Assembly (NCBI GenBank): GCA_018267615.1
Contig: JAFDYD010000033.1
Span: 1,598-65,597, forward strand
Length of the DNA: 64,000 nucleotides
Source: Bacteroidota bacterium
GTDB lineage: Bacteria; Bacteroidota; Bacteroidia; Chitinophagales; Chitinophagaceae
Direction of reading: 5' to 3'
A program made the translations under genes and the position numbers. This document shows positions 34,471-43,757 of this stretch, one piece after another. Below the pieces are notes generated by a model, which did not search any database, had not been told where the DNA came from, and saw nothing but the letters and a program-made list of their open reading frames with translations. Each line of letters starts with the position of its first letter. The first letter of the stretch is position 1.

Positions 34471-35433
34471 ATGACGATATCACAATCAATACTACAGGAC
34501 GAGCTGGTTATTTTCGAAAAAAAATTTAAGGATGCGGTAAAAAGTCAGGCTCCGTTATTAGATCGGATCATGCGGTTTATTGTAAACCGGAAAGGCAAGC
34601 AACTTCGACCCATGTTCGTTTTGCTTTCTGCAAAACTTTGCGGGCCCGTCAATGAATCGACCTATCGGGCTGCGTCACTGGTGGAATTGCTTCATACAGC
34701 CACGTTAGTTCATGACGATGTAGTGGATGAATCACTTGAAAGAAGAGGGTTTTTTTCCACATATGCGCTATGGAAAACCAAGGTATCCGTGTTAGTAGGA
34801 GACTACCTATTTGCTAAGGGGTTATTACTGTCTCTTGATCACAATGATTTCCGAATATTGCAGATACTGACAAATGCTGTAAAAAGAATCAGTGAAGGTG
34901 AACTATTACAGCTGGAAAAATCTCGTTTTTTGAATTTAAGCGAAGAAACATATTTTGAAATCATCAGCAATAAAACAGCTTCCTTACTCGCATCATCATG
35001 CGCAGCCGGAGCTTTTTCCACAAGCAATGATGAAGTGTTGACGGATAAACTCAACAGGTTCGGTGAAAAAGTTGGGATTGCTTTTCAGATAAAGGATGAT
35101 CTTTTTGATTACGGAAGCGACTCTGTCGGAAAACCTACAGGCAACGATTTAAAAGAAAAAAAATTAACGCTGCCTTTAATATACACGCTCAACACAATCG
35201 ATAAATCGACGCGCAGGGATATAATTTATATCATCAAAAATCAGAATAAGGACGCAAAAAAAATAAAATATGTGATAGATAAAGTGATAGAAAGCGGAGG
35301 CATTCGCTACGCCACAGAAAAAATGAACCAATACCGGGATGAAGCGTTGAAAATTCTATATGAATTTGAAGATAGCGACATGCGTAAAGGATTGGAAGAG
35401 CTCGTAAGATTTACTACTGACCGGAAATATTAA
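34471..35433 (+). CDS. ispB: Polyprenyl diphosphate synthase (octaprenyl/heptaprenyl type)
   Basis: The product is 320 residues from MTISQSILQD. Both aspartate-rich motifs of the family are present: DDVVD at 82-86 (LVHDDVVDESLERRG) and DDLFD at 209-213 (FQIKDDLFDYGSD). KGKQLRPM near 41 and QLEKSRF complete the isopentenyl-diphosphate site. Such enzymes build the long side chain of menaquinone, which fits mqnB/mqnD in this window. The open frame could start at a TTG ten codons earlier, but the ATG start gives the normal family start. recJ follows after 33 nt, likely in one transcript. Confidence 0.9.
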   Translation: MTISQSILQDELVIFEKKFKDAVKSQAPLLDRIMRFIVNRKGKQLRPMFVLLSAKLCGPVNESTYRAASLVELLHTATLVHDDVVDESLERRGFFSTYALWKTKVSVLVGDYLFAKGLLLSLDHNDFRILQILTNAVKRISEGELLQLEKSRFLNLSEETYFEIISNKTASLLASSCAAGAFSTSNDEVLTDKLNRFGEKVGIAFQIKDDLFDYGSDSVGKPTGNDLKEKKLTLPLIYTLNTIDKSTRRDIIYIIKNQNKDAKKIKYVIDKVIESGGIRYATEKMNQYRDEALKILYEFEDSDMRKGLEELVRFTTDRKY

Positions 35434-35466
35434 CAATTCGCAAGGCCGAAATTTTCATGGAGATAT

Positions 35467-37179
35467 ATGCAGAAGAGATGGAACATATTGCAGGGAGATG
35501 AGCACAAGGCCGTTGAATTGCAAAACGCATTAAAGATACATCCGGCACTTTGCAGGATACTGACTCAACGTGGCATTGAAACTTTTGAGGCCGCAAAAAA
35601 ATATTTTCGTCCCGAACTGAAAGATCTTCATGATCCATGGCAGATGAGAGACATGGATAAAGCCGTCCACCGGATTTTCGAAGCTTTTAGCAAAAGAGAA
35701 AAAATATTGGTGTATGGCGATTACGATGTCGATGGCACTACTTCTGTTGCCTGTATGTTCACCTTCCTTCAAAAAATCTATCATCCTGAACTACTAGATT
35801 TTTATATTCCGCATCGATACCGGGAAGGTTATGGAATCTCAAAGGCTGGTATCGACTTCGCAAAAGAAAATGGGTTTTCACTCATCATATCTCTCGACTG
35901 CGGCATAAAATCCACCGAGCTTATCGGTTATGCAATAACGTTAGGCATTGACTTCATCGTTTGTGATCACCATTTACCGGATATCACACTTCCACCGGCT
36001 GTTGCAATCCTGAATCCAAAACAAAAAGATTGCAACTATCCATATAAAGAACTTTGCGGATGTGGAGTCGGGTTTAAATTGATAACAGCTTTATCAGAAC
36101 ATCTCGGACTTCCGGAAGAAGATTACTATTGTTACCTCGACCTGGTTGCAACTGCAATAGCCGCGGATATCGTTCCCATGACAGGCGAAAATCGTATTCT
36201 CGCTTATTATGGATTAAAAAGAGTAAACGAATCTCCCAACAATGGTATTCGTGCACTTATTCACTTAAGTACATTAAAAAAAGAATTGTCGATCAATAAT
36301 CTCGTTTTCATGATCGCGCCGAGAGTAAACGCTGCCGGCAGAATGGATGACGCGAAAAAAGCAGTGCAGATGTTTGTCGCTCCAACTTATGAAGTCGCTT
36401 TGAAATACGCGGAGCAATTGCATGCAGACAATACGGATAGAAAAGAAGCAGATAGCACAATTACCGAAGAGGCCCTTGCAATTATTGAAAGTGATGAGAT
36501 TCTTATTAACCGAAAATCGACTGTGGTTTTTCAATCTCATTGGCACAAAGGCGTAGTTGGAATTGTAGCATCGAGACTGATTGAAAAATATTACCGCCCG
36601 ACAATTGTATTGACGAAAAGCGGTGAACTGGTCGCTGGTAGTGCAAGAAGCGTCAGCGGTTTCAATCTCTATGAAGCAATTCATGCATGCAGGGATCATT
36701 TGGTTGGCTATGGCGGACATTTCGCCGCGGCGGGTATGACTTTGCTTCCCGACCAGGTGGAGTCATTCAGTTTGAAATTTGAAGAAATCGTTTCATCGAC
36801 AATCGATCCGGATTTGCTGATTCCGGAAATTATTGTCGACAGTCCTATTCAATTTAAAGATCTGACAAGTTCATTTTATAATATTCTTCAGCAAATGGAA
36901 CCGTTTGGTCCAGACAATATGCGCCCTGTCTTTATCGCAAAAAACGTGATGGACTCCGGGTATTCAAAAATTGTGAAAGATGCGCATATTAAATTTTCAC
37001 TGAAGCAGAACAATACCGTTTTCTCGGGAATCGGTTTCAATATGGCAGACAAAATTCATTTTTTAAAAAGCGGAAAGCCTGTAGATATCCTATTCACATT
37101 GGATGAAAACGAATGGAACGGCGAAAAAAATCTGCAGCTAAGAGTGATCGATTTGAAATTGTCAGAACCAGGATTTTAA
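35467..37179 (+). CDS. recJ: Single-stranded-DNA-specific exonuclease RecJ
   Basis: The 570-residue 5'-to-3' exonuclease is used in recombination and mismatch repair. The DHH phosphoesterase core has YGDYDVDGTTS at 83-93, SLDCGIKS and FIVCDHHLPD with DHH at 167-169. The DHHA1 domain has APRVNAAGRMDDAKKAV and later SARSVSGFNLYEAI and GYGGHFAAAGMTL, followed by the C-terminal OB-fold. Length and motifs are full. It lies 33 nt after the prenyl synthase and is convergent with htpG across a terminator. Confidence 0.95.
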   Translation: MQKRWNILQGDEHKAVELQNALKIHPALCRILTQRGIETFEAAKKYFRPELKDLHDPWQMRDMDKAVHRIFEAFSKREKILVYGDYDVDGTTSVACMFTFLQKIYHPELLDFYIPHRYREGYGISKAGIDFAKENGFSLIISLDCGIKSTELIGYAITLGIDFIVCDHHLPDITLPPAVAILNPKQKDCNYPYKELCGCGVGFKLITALSEHLGLPEEDYYCYLDLVATAIAADIVPMTGENRILAYYGLKRVNESPNNGIRALIHLSTLKKELSINNLVFMIAPRVNAAGRMDDAKKAVQMFVAPTYEVALKYAEQLHADNTDRKEADSTITEEALAIIESDEILINRKSTVVFQSHWHKGVVGIVASRLIEKYYRPTIVLTKSGELVAGSARSVSGFNLYEAIHACRDHLVGYGGHFAAAGMTLLPDQVESFSLKFEEIVSSTIDPDLLIPEIIVDSPIQFKDLTSSFYNILQQMEPFGPDNMRPVFIAKNVMDSGYSKIVKDAHIKFSLKQNNTVFSGIGFNMADKIHFLKSGKPVDILFTLDENEWNGEKNLQLRVIDLKLSEPGF

Positions 37180-37200
37180 ACGATTTGACTGATCGGGCTG

Positions 37201-37238
37201 AAAAAAAATTCGCGCAGCATTATTATGTTCTGCGCGAA
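37201..37238 (-). terminator. Intrinsic terminator of htpG
   Basis: TTCGCGCAG (37209-37217) pairs perfectly with CTGCGCGAA (37230-37238). The minus strand then reads eight T residues. It lies between the convergent recJ and htpG stops. Confidence 0.8.
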
Positions 37239-37292
37239 AAAAATTATGGATTAAAAGTTCAGCTTAATCAGAAAAATCTTGAATAATCCTGG

Positions 37293-39137
37293 TTAGACAA
37301 TGATTTTGCTTTTTTGTTTCCCTTCTATTAATTCCACACTCCTATTGATAAAAGATGTAAGTTCATTTCCTTTCAACAAACCTTGCGACAACAATGCGAG
37401 ATCCGCAAGATTATGAACGATTTTTTCTTGTTTGTCTTTATCATCCTCTTTCAATAACGATTGAAAAATTGCATGATTTCCATTCACCGTCAATGTGACT
37501 TCATCGGGCATATTTGCATAGAAACTGCTCATCTGCCCTCCGAGTGATGCCATATCTTTCATGCGTCGCATAAATTCCGGGCGGGTAGCTACAACCGGCT
37601 GTGTTTCGGGACTTAAACCTTTTACTTCAACGGTAACATGAAGAGAAGGTATTTCCATATTGAACAAATCTTTCAATTTGGCTTCATCGTCTTTACTCAA
37701 AATAGTTTCATAAGACTCTTGTTTATCGATCAGGTTATCGACGATATCGCTGTCAACTCTTGTAAAATGTACGCTGTCCCATTTCATTTCCATTTGGTTG
37801 ATGAAACCTGCATCCACAATCGTTTCCATTTTTAAAACGATATATCCTTTTGCTGTTGCTGCCTGTATATAGCTATCCTGTTGCACCGGATTCGTGGTGT
37901 ACAAAATAACCAGTTTACCTTCTTTATTTTTTTGCAAAGACTCCGTTGCAATTCTGTATTCATCCAACGTATAGAATACAGGTTTTACGGCATCTTCCAT
38001 AATATGAAACTTATTGGCCTTCTCCAGAAACTTATCATCCGTCATCATTCCATATTTCACAAACAGGCCGAGGCTCTCCCACTTTTCTTCGTATTCTTTT
38101 CTTTCCTTGTTGAATAACTCCTCAAGCTTATCCGCCACTTTTTTCGTGATATGAGTGTTGATTTTTTTTACATTAGGATCTCCTTGCAAATAACTGCGAC
38201 TTACATTTAGCGGAATGTCCGGACTATCAATCACACCTTGCAAAAGCATCAGGAATTCCGGCACGATATCTTTCACTTCATCTGTAACAAATACCTGGTT
38301 ACTGTAGAGCTGTATTTTATCTTTTTGGATTTCGTAGCTCTGTTTGATTTTTGGGAAATATAAAATTCCGGTGAGGTTAAATGGATAGTCAACATTCAAA
38401 TGGATCCAAAAAAGCGGAGGCTCATTAAATGGATATAACTCTTTATAAAAATTCTGATAATCCTGGGAAGTTAATTCACCAGGTTTTTTTGTCCATGCAG
38501 GATGCGTGTTATTGATCTGCTGATCTTCGAATTTAACCGCGATTGGCAAGAAGCGGCAAAATTTATTGAGAATGGAACGAACACGATCGGTATCAAGAAA
38601 TTCTTTGCTATCGTCGTTTATGTAAAGAATAATATCTGTCCCACGATCGGCCTTCTCCGCTTCTTCCAAAAAATATTCGGGACTACCATCACATTCCCAT
38701 CGAACTGCTTTTGCATCTTCTCTAAAACTTTTAGAAAAAATTTCGACTTTGTCACTCACCATAAAAGCAGAATAAAACCCCAATCCAAATTTCCCGATGA
38801 TACTATTTTCATTTTGTCCTTTGTATTTGTTCACAAATTCTTCTGCACCGGATAACGCCACCTGGTTAATATATTTATCAACTTCCTCAGCCGTCATTCC
38901 AATTCCTCTATCTGAAATAGTAATTGTCTTTTTTTCTTTGTCGAGTTTGATTTCAATAGAAAGTTCACCCAATTCACCTTTGGCTTCACCGATAGAAGCC
39001 AGCGTTTTTAGTTTTTGAGACGCATCCACCGCATTACTGATCAATTCACGGAGAAAAATCTCATGATCACTATAAAGGAATTTTTTAATGATGGGAAAGA
39101 TATTTTCCGTCTGAACACGAATGCTTCCTTTTTGCAT
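37293..39137 (-). CDS. htpG: Molecular chaperone HtpG (Hsp90)
   Basis: The product is 614 residues from MQKGSIRVQT. The N-terminal GHKL ATPase has the motifs LISNAVDASQKL, DRGIGMTAEEV and GKFGLGFYSAFMV. The middle domain carries the catalytic arginine in NVSRSYLQGD, and a C-terminal dimer domain follows. Hsp90 helps late folding of client proteins. The open frame starts 11 codons earlier, but a -7 promoter element (39164-39171) lies over that extension, so the internal ATG is chosen. It stands alone between recJ and the ribosomal protein operon. Confidence 0.96.
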   Translation of the reverse strand: MQKGSIRVQTENIFPIIKKFLYSDHEIFLRELISNAVDASQKLKTLASIGEAKGELGELSIEIKLDKEKKTITISDRGIGMTAEEVDKYINQVALSGAEEFVNKYKGQNENSIIGKFGLGFYSAFMVSDKVEIFSKSFREDAKAVRWECDGSPEYFLEEAEKADRGTDIILYINDDSKEFLDTDRVRSILNKFCRFLPIAVKFEDQQINNTHPAWTKKPGELTSQDYQNFYKELYPFNEPPLFWIHLNVDYPFNLTGILYFPKIKQSYEIQKDKIQLYSNQVFVTDEVKDIVPEFLMLLQGVIDSPDIPLNVSRSYLQGDPNVKKINTHITKKVADKLEELFNKERKEYEEKWESLGLFVKYGMMTDDKFLEKANKFHIMEDAVKPVFYTLDEYRIATESLQKNKEGKLVILYTTNPVQQDSYIQAATAKGYIVLKMETIVDAGFINQMEMKWDSVHFTRVDSDIVDNLIDKQESYETILSKDDEAKLKDLFNMEIPSLHVTVEVKGLSPETQPVVATRPEFMRRMKDMASLGGQMSSFYANMPDEVTLTVNGNHAIFQSLLKEDDKDKQEKIVHNLADLALLSQGLLKGNELTSFINRSVELIEGKQKSKIIV

Positions 39138-39163
39138 ATTGTATAAATTTTCAGGATAAAAGT

Positions 39164-39171
39164 CAAACATA
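39164..39171 (-). promoter_or_regulatory. Candidate -7 element of htpG
   Basis: The minus strand reads TATGTTTG, a TAnnTTTG match, 26 nt before the ATG at 39137. The -33 TTG is not at the usual distance, so an alternative sigma factor or a weak promoter is possible. Confidence 0.4.
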
Positions 39172-39321
39172 ATGCCATTACCTTCAAAGCTGACAGGATG
39201 ACAAGTTATTGAGAGTCAGGTAAACGAATCGACGCGTATCCATCCACCTAAGCAATCGCGGGCTCCGCATTTGGCCTGTCTTTGAGACCAATCCTATTCG
39301 GAAATTTTCTTTCGCTAATCT

Positions 39322-39351
39322 TTTGCCGTTCACCTTAAATACATACCTTTG
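39322..39351 (+). promoter_or_regulatory. Canonical promoter of the rpsF-rpsR-rplI operon
   Basis: TTTG (39322-39325), 18 nt and TACCTTTG (39344-39351) match both elements. The leader to the rpsF ATG is about 30 nt, with room for only limited regulation of the S6 type. Confidence 0.7.
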
Positions 39352-39385
39352 CAGCCCATTTATTTTTTAACCTAAAAACAGGGAA

Positions 39386-39739
39386 ATGAACAATTACGAA
39401 TTGATGGTGATTTTTACCCCTGTGCTATCTGAGGAGGACTTTAAAGCCGCCCAGAAAAAATACACGGCCTTCGTTAAAGAAAACGGCGGCAAAGTGGTGC
39501 ACGAGAATCCCTGGGGACTAAAATCACTGGCGTATCCCATCCAGAAAAAGACTACCGGTTTATACTGGGTCCTGGAGTACAGTACGCCATCCGACTTCAA
39601 TGAGAAGCTGCAAATTCAGATTCTCCGCGATGAAACGATTCTCCGTTTCATGATCACAAAACTCGATAAATACGCCGTCGAGTATAATAATAGAAAGAGA
39701 AGTGGTGTACCAAGCAATAACGAAAAAGTGGAGGCTTAA
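39386..39739 (+). CDS. rpsF: 30S ribosomal protein S6
   Basis: The 117-residue protein matches bacterial S6 throughout: [17 protein letters not shown] at the start, and [16 protein letters not shown] and LDKYAVEYN later. S6 binds the central 16S rRNA domain with S18. The gene leads the conserved rpsF-rpsR-rplI operon. rpsR starts 2 nt after its stop. Confidence 0.97.
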   Translation: MNNYELMVIFTPVLSEEDFKAAQKKYTAFVKENGGKVVHENPWGLKSLAYPIQKKTTGLYWVLEYSTPSDFNEKLQIQILRDETILRFMITKLDKYAVEYNNRKRSGVPSNNEKVEA

Positions 39740-39741
39740 TC

Positions 39742-40008
39742 ATGGCAAAGGCAAATGAAATTAAATACCTGACGGCGATTAAGACCGAAAAACGCGCAAA
39801 AAAATTCTGTCGCTTTAAAAAGTACGGAATTAAATACATCGATTATAAAGATGGCGAGTTTTTGAAAAAATTCCTGAATGAACAGGGTAAGTTATTGCCG
39901 CGTCGCATCACCGGTAATTCGCTGAAATACCAGCGTAAGGTTTCCGATGCTATTAAGAAAGCACGTCAGATGGCCCTGTTGCCATATGTAACTGACCTTT
40001 TAAAATAA
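39742..40008 (+). CDS. rpsR: 30S ribosomal protein S18
   Basis: The 88-residue protein matches S18. [15 protein letters not shown] and [19 protein letters not shown] hold the conserved core that binds 16S rRNA next to S6. The single cysteine near position 24 (KKFCRFKK) is normal for the family without extra zinc ligands. It is the second gene of the operon. Confidence 0.97.
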   Translation: MAKANEIKYLTAIKTEKRAKKFCRFKKYGIKYIDYKDGEFLKKFLNEQGKLLPRRITGNSLKYQRKVSDAIKKARQMALLPYVTDLLK

Positions 40009-40039
40009 CTCCTCGGAAGAGCGAATAAAAAAGACAATT

Positions 40040-40486
40040 ATGGAAATTATTTTAATACAGGATGTAGATAATTTAGGCGCTGCCCACGAAAAAGTGAGTG
40101 TAAAGAATGGGTATGCACGCAATTTTCTCATCCCACGTAAACTGGCAGTAGAAGCCAATCCTTCTAACCTGAAACAACTCGAAGAGCGGATCAAACAACA
40201 GAGGAAGAAAGAAGAAAAACTTTTAGCCGAGGTAAACAAGGTAATCGAAGTATTGAAATCTTCACCACTGAAAATCGGGGCAAAGACCGGTACAAGTGGA
40301 AAGATTTTCGGTAGCGTTACTTCTGTTCAGATCGGTCGTGCGATTCGCGATCAGAAAGGTTATGAAATTGACCGCAGACGTATTCATATTATCGGTGATG
40401 TGAAGGAACTTGGCACTTATAAAGCCAAGGTGGATTTCGGAAGCGGCAATGAAACCGAACTGGAATTTGAAGTAGTTGCTGAATAG
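40040..40486 (+). CDS. rplI: 50S ribosomal protein L9
   Basis: The 148-residue protein has two globular domains joined by a long helix. The N-terminal domain has MEIILIQDVDNLGAAHEKV and KNGYARNFLIPRKLAV, the helix covers about 50-75, and the C-terminal domain has AKTGTSGKIFGSVTSVQI. L9 lies at the base of the L1 stalk. It is the last gene of the rpsF operon, 31 nt after rpsR. A weak stem without a T-tract (TAAGCT/AGCTTA region near 40545-40566) follows. Confidence 0.97.
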   Translation: MEIILIQDVDNLGAAHEKVSVKNGYARNFLIPRKLAVEANPSNLKQLEERIKQQRKKEEKLLAEVNKVIEVLKSSPLKIGAKTGTSGKIFGSVTSVQIGRAIRDQKGYEIDRRRIHIIGDVKELGTYKAKVDFGSGNETELEFEVVAE

Positions 40487-40721
40487 AAATCGGGCGTTTC
40501 GTTGAAGAATGCCGGTCAACATCTATTTCGGTTAATTAAGTAATTTAAGCTCATTGCAGCTTAATTATAAATAGATATGGATAAGTAATAAAAATCCCTA
40601 TCTTTATGGTAGCTCTGCTATTTTAGTTCTTACGTGTGCTGTCGCAGCTTCTTGTTAGTCTCCTCAGTTCAATGTAACTAGATAAATAGAGTTCGTTTTT
40701 TAATTTTTAATTTTTTTTACA

Positions 40722-41075
40722 ATGAACATCTATGTAGGAAACCTCTCCTGGCAAATGACCGATGAGGATCTCAGAAATCTTTTTGAGCAGCATGGCACAG
40801 TTGCTTCTGCCAAAATTGTTAAAGACAAAGTTTCAGGCCGTAGCAAAGGTTTTGGCTTTGTTGAAATGGAAGACGATGGCGAAGCACAACAAGCAATCAC
40901 CAGCCTCTATGACTCAGAAGTTATGGGTCGTAAGATCATCGTGAACGAATCACAGCCAAAACAACAAGGTGGCGGCGGTGGTGGATTCAAGAAGAGAAGC
41001 TTCGGCGGTGGTGGCGGAGGCGGAGGCTACAAAAAAGGCGGTTACAACCGTGGCGGCCACGACAGGGATTATTAA
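40722..41075 (+). CDS. RRM RNA-binding protein with glycine-rich tail
   Basis: The 117-residue protein has one RNA recognition motif (residues 1-80) with RNP2 IYVGNL at 3-8 and RNP1 KGFGFVEM at about 43-50, and a tail of Gly runs mixed with Lys and Arg. It is similar in design to the glycine-rich RRM proteins of cyanobacteria and Bacteroidota. In Bacteroides, proteins of this type (RbpB) bind RNA and influence sRNA-level regulation. The 235-nt upstream stretch has no gene. It probably holds a leader of about 110 nt, with a degenerate -7 (TATCTTTA at 40599-40606). Bacteroidota mostly lack Hfq, so this protein is a possible partner for small RNAs; that link is inferred. Confidence 0.88.
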   Translation: MNIYVGNLSWQMTDEDLRNLFEQHGTVASAKIVKDKVSGRSKGFGFVEMEDDGEAQQAITSLYDSEVMGRKIIVNESQPKQQGGGGGGFKKRSFGGGGGGGGYKKGGYNRGGHDRDY

Positions 41076-41098
41076 TTGATCAATCAATATATCTCTTT

Positions 41099-41135
41099 AA
41101 ATCCTTCCCGATATCATCAGGAAGGATTTTTTATT
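41099..41135 (+). terminator. Intrinsic terminator of the RRM protein gene
   Basis: AAATCCTTCC (41099-41108) pairs with GGAAGGATTT (41120-41129), then TTTTATTTT. It cleanly ends the short gene before the L,D-transpeptidase. Confidence 0.85.
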
Positions 41136-41172
41136 TTGAATAATGTTTTGCCAGGTAAACCTATCCAATTTT

Positions 41173-42771
41173 ATGAATCGCATACTCTTCAAAACAATAA
41201 TCATTCTTTTATTGTCGGCAAATTTCGCATGCCGCGATTCAGCAAAAAATAAATCTGCGAATAAAAACAACTCCGCTAAATCATCGGCAAAGGACAATTC
41301 AATTCGCGGCAATTTCAGTAGTCAGACAATGCTGCATTTCGATAGCAACAGCGTTGATCAATTCATCAAAAAATATCCGCAGTTCCGCAATTTTCAGAAT
41401 GATATCAAAAAATTTTATGCCGATCGGCAATATGCTTATGCATGGCAGGATACAAGTGGCATGATTGAACAAGCTGACAATTTGTATAACCAGATTTTAA
41501 ATATTGATCAAGAAGGACTGTCGGGAAAAATATTATATAAGGATTCGCTCACTAATATGTTTGATGATTCCACATCGCGTATCAACCCGGAAAAAGAATT
41601 AATGCTAACAGCCCAATATTTTGATTACGCGGAAAGAGTTTGGGGAGGCATTAGCGAAGCGGATACCAAAAAATTAAATTGGCTTCTTCCAAGAAAAAAA
41701 TTGGATTTGCCTTTCCTGATGGATTCATTATTGCGCGATACGGCATCCTCCATCATAAAAAACGGATACAGCTACAGGCAGTACAGTTTACTAAAAAATT
41801 ATCTCAGCCGTTACAGAGATATCCACGCAAAAAATAATTGGGCCCCTATTAAGCTTGATGTAAAGTCTTTGAGAAAAGGGGATTCTTCACAGACTGTTGC
41901 CGCAATCAGGGAGAGATTATTTGTATTGGGAGATTTGTCTGAAAATTCCGGACTTGCTTTATTTGATTCTGTATTAGAAACCGGTGTAAAAAATTATCAG
42001 AATAGAACAGGATCAAAGGCAGATGGGATCATTGGACAAGTAATGATCCAACAATTGAATATTCCGATTTCTGAAATTATCGAACGGATTATTGTCAATA
42101 TGGAAAGATGCAGATGGGTGCCTGTAAATCTCAGCAACGATTACCTGATTGTCAATATCCCTGACTTTCGCCTGTATGCTTTTCAACATGATTCATTGAT
42201 ATTCTCTATGAAGGTGGTAGTCGGAAAATCGGTTCACAAAACTGTAATCTTTAATGGCGATTTAAAATACGTCGTGTTCAGTCCTTACTGGTCAGTTCCT
42301 CCAGGCATTTTAAAAAATGAAGTGTTGCCAGCAATCAAAAAAGATCCCGGGTATCTGCAAAGAAATAATATGGAGTGGAACGGCAAAAGCGTTCGTCAAA
42401 AACCTGGTCCGAAAAATTCTCTGGGACTTGTGAAATTTTTATTTCCCAACGAGCATAATATTTATCTGCATGATAGTCCGGCAAAAAGTTTATTCAACGA
42501 GGATGTAAGAGCATTCAGTCACGGATGTATCAGGCTAGAGCAGCCCAAAAAACTGGCCATGTATTTATTGCGAAATGACTCAAGATGGACAGAAGACAAA
42601 ATTGACCGCGCGATGAAGGGCGGAAAGGAGCAATATGTTACGCTGCAAAATGCTATTCCCGTATTCATCGCTTATCTAACGGCATGGGTTGACCGAGATG
42701 GCAATTTGAATTTAAGAAAGGATGTTTATAAAAGGGATAACCAGCTTGCCGACTTGATGTTGAAAGATTAA
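41173..42771 (+). CDS. Murein L,D-transpeptidase (YcbB/LdtD type)
   Basis: The product is 532 residues from MNRILFKTII. It starts with an export signal ending at ANFAC, where Cys20 may carry lipid although the lipobox is weak. The order is a YcbB-like scaffold region, a peptidoglycan-binding domain (LRKGDSSQTVAAIRERLFVLG, near 240), and a C-terminal YkuD catalytic domain. The catalytic cysteine is in FSHGCIRLEQP with the upstream histidine in IYLHDSPAKSLF. Such enzymes make 3-3 cross-links between stem peptides. The open frame has ten earlier codons overlapping the terminator region and these are not used. It is convergent with the lipid kinase. Confidence 0.92.
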   Translation: MNRILFKTIIILLLSANFACRDSAKNKSANKNNSAKSSAKDNSIRGNFSSQTMLHFDSNSVDQFIKKYPQFRNFQNDIKKFYADRQYAYAWQDTSGMIEQADNLYNQILNIDQEGLSGKILYKDSLTNMFDDSTSRINPEKELMLTAQYFDYAERVWGGISEADTKKLNWLLPRKKLDLPFLMDSLLRDTASSIIKNGYSYRQYSLLKNYLSRYRDIHAKNNWAPIKLDVKSLRKGDSSQTVAAIRERLFVLGDLSENSGLALFDSVLETGVKNYQNRTGSKADGIIGQVMIQQLNIPISEIIERIIVNMERCRWVPVNLSNDYLIVNIPDFRLYAFQHDSLIFSMKVVVGKSVHKTVIFNGDLKYVVFSPYWSVPPGILKNEVLPAIKKDPGYLQRNNMEWNGKSVRQKPGPKNSLGLVKFLFPNEHNIYLHDSPAKSLFNEDVRAFSHGCIRLEQPKKLAMYLLRNDSRWTEDKIDRAMKGGKEQYVTLQNAIPVFIAYLTAWVDRDGNLNLRKDVYKRDNQLADLMLKD

Positions 42772-42779
42772 AATCAGCA

Positions 42780-43643
42780 TCAGCAAATAAATTTCAGCGC
42801 TCCCGGAATAATTTCTATTTCGAATTTATTTGTTTCCATCAACTCACCGTCAAGATGCGCCGTCAATATGAATTCAGATTGAACCCGGATTTTATTTTTC
42901 TTCAATACTTCCACAAGTGGTAAATCAAGATGTTTGCCCACTTCAACTTTGGGCAGGTAAAAAAGTCTTTTCACTGGTGGGATTTTGTCAACGATAACGA
43001 TATCAAGTTCGCCATCATCTATCACGGCTTGGGGCGCTACCATGAAACCTCCGCCATATCTCGAGCCATTTGCAATGTTGATCATGAATATTTCCTGGTT
43101 GCTTTCGCTACCATCTACGATGACCCGCATCTTTTTTTCTTTATATAAAAAGATTTTTTTCAGAACAGTCAGCATATATCCCATGTGTCCGGGCAAAATT
43201 TTCTTTTGACCCATTGCTTTTACCACTTCACCATCGAATCCAATGCCAACACCATTTACAAAATATTTACCATTGCAAATGCCAATATCGACTTTCCGGG
43301 TTTTTGATTCTAAAACACGATCGAGAAAGTCATCGACAGATATATTCCCATATAATTTCCATGCGAAATCGTTTCCGCTTCCTCCTTTAAACAAAGCAAT
43401 AGGAATAGTCAAACCGGGATATTTGTTGATGAAATAATTTAATGTGCCATCGCCCCCTATCAGCCAAATGGATGAAAAACCGTCAAAATTTTTGGGCCAT
43501 ATCTCAGTGAATATTGTATGCGATAATTCAAGATCATTGAATTTTTGTTGAAGTATGTTCAGCACCGACGATGCCCTGCCTTTTCCAGCCGTAATATTAC
43601 AAACCAAGGCAACGCTTTGCAAGAGAGTAGAATTTTTTTTCAA
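42780..43643 (-). CDS. Diacylglycerol kinase-family lipid kinase (YegS/BmrU type)
   Basis: The 287-residue protein matches the DAGK catalytic family. The nucleotide site GGDGTLNYFINKYP is near 79, GGSGNDFAWKL follows, GVGIGFDGEVVKAMG lies in the second domain and DDGELDIVIV near 215. Members phosphorylate diacylglycerol or related lipids. YegS-like proteins differ in substrate, so this one is open. It is convergent with the L,D-transpeptidase and divergent from the Gfo/Idh gene, with 114 nt between the starts. Confidence 0.9.
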   Translation of the reverse strand: MKKNSTLLQSVALVCNITAGKGRASSVLNILQQKFNDLELSHTIFTEIWPKNFDGFSSIWLIGGDGTLNYFINKYPGLTIPIALFKGGSGNDFAWKLYGNISVDDFLDRVLESKTRKVDIGICNGKYFVNGVGIGFDGEVVKAMGQKKILPGHMGYMLTVLKKIFLYKEKKMRVIVDGSESNQEIFMINIANGSRYGGGFMVAPQAVIDDGELDIVIVDKIPPVKRLFYLPKVEVGKHLDLPLVEVLKKNKIRVQSEFILTAHLDGELMETNKFEIEIIPGALKFIC

Positions 43644-43757
43644 AGCAACAACTTCGTTAGATAAAAAATAACATGTCGGATATTATTCGGGCTCGTATTC
43701 CAAGCAACGAAGATAGAGATGCATTTAATATTTATCTTTAATAAATAAAATCTCCAT

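Noticed and set aside
39138..39170. Longer htpG start at 39170
   Set aside because: The -7 element 39164-39171 overlaps it, and Hsp90 proteins normally start at the internal MQKG.
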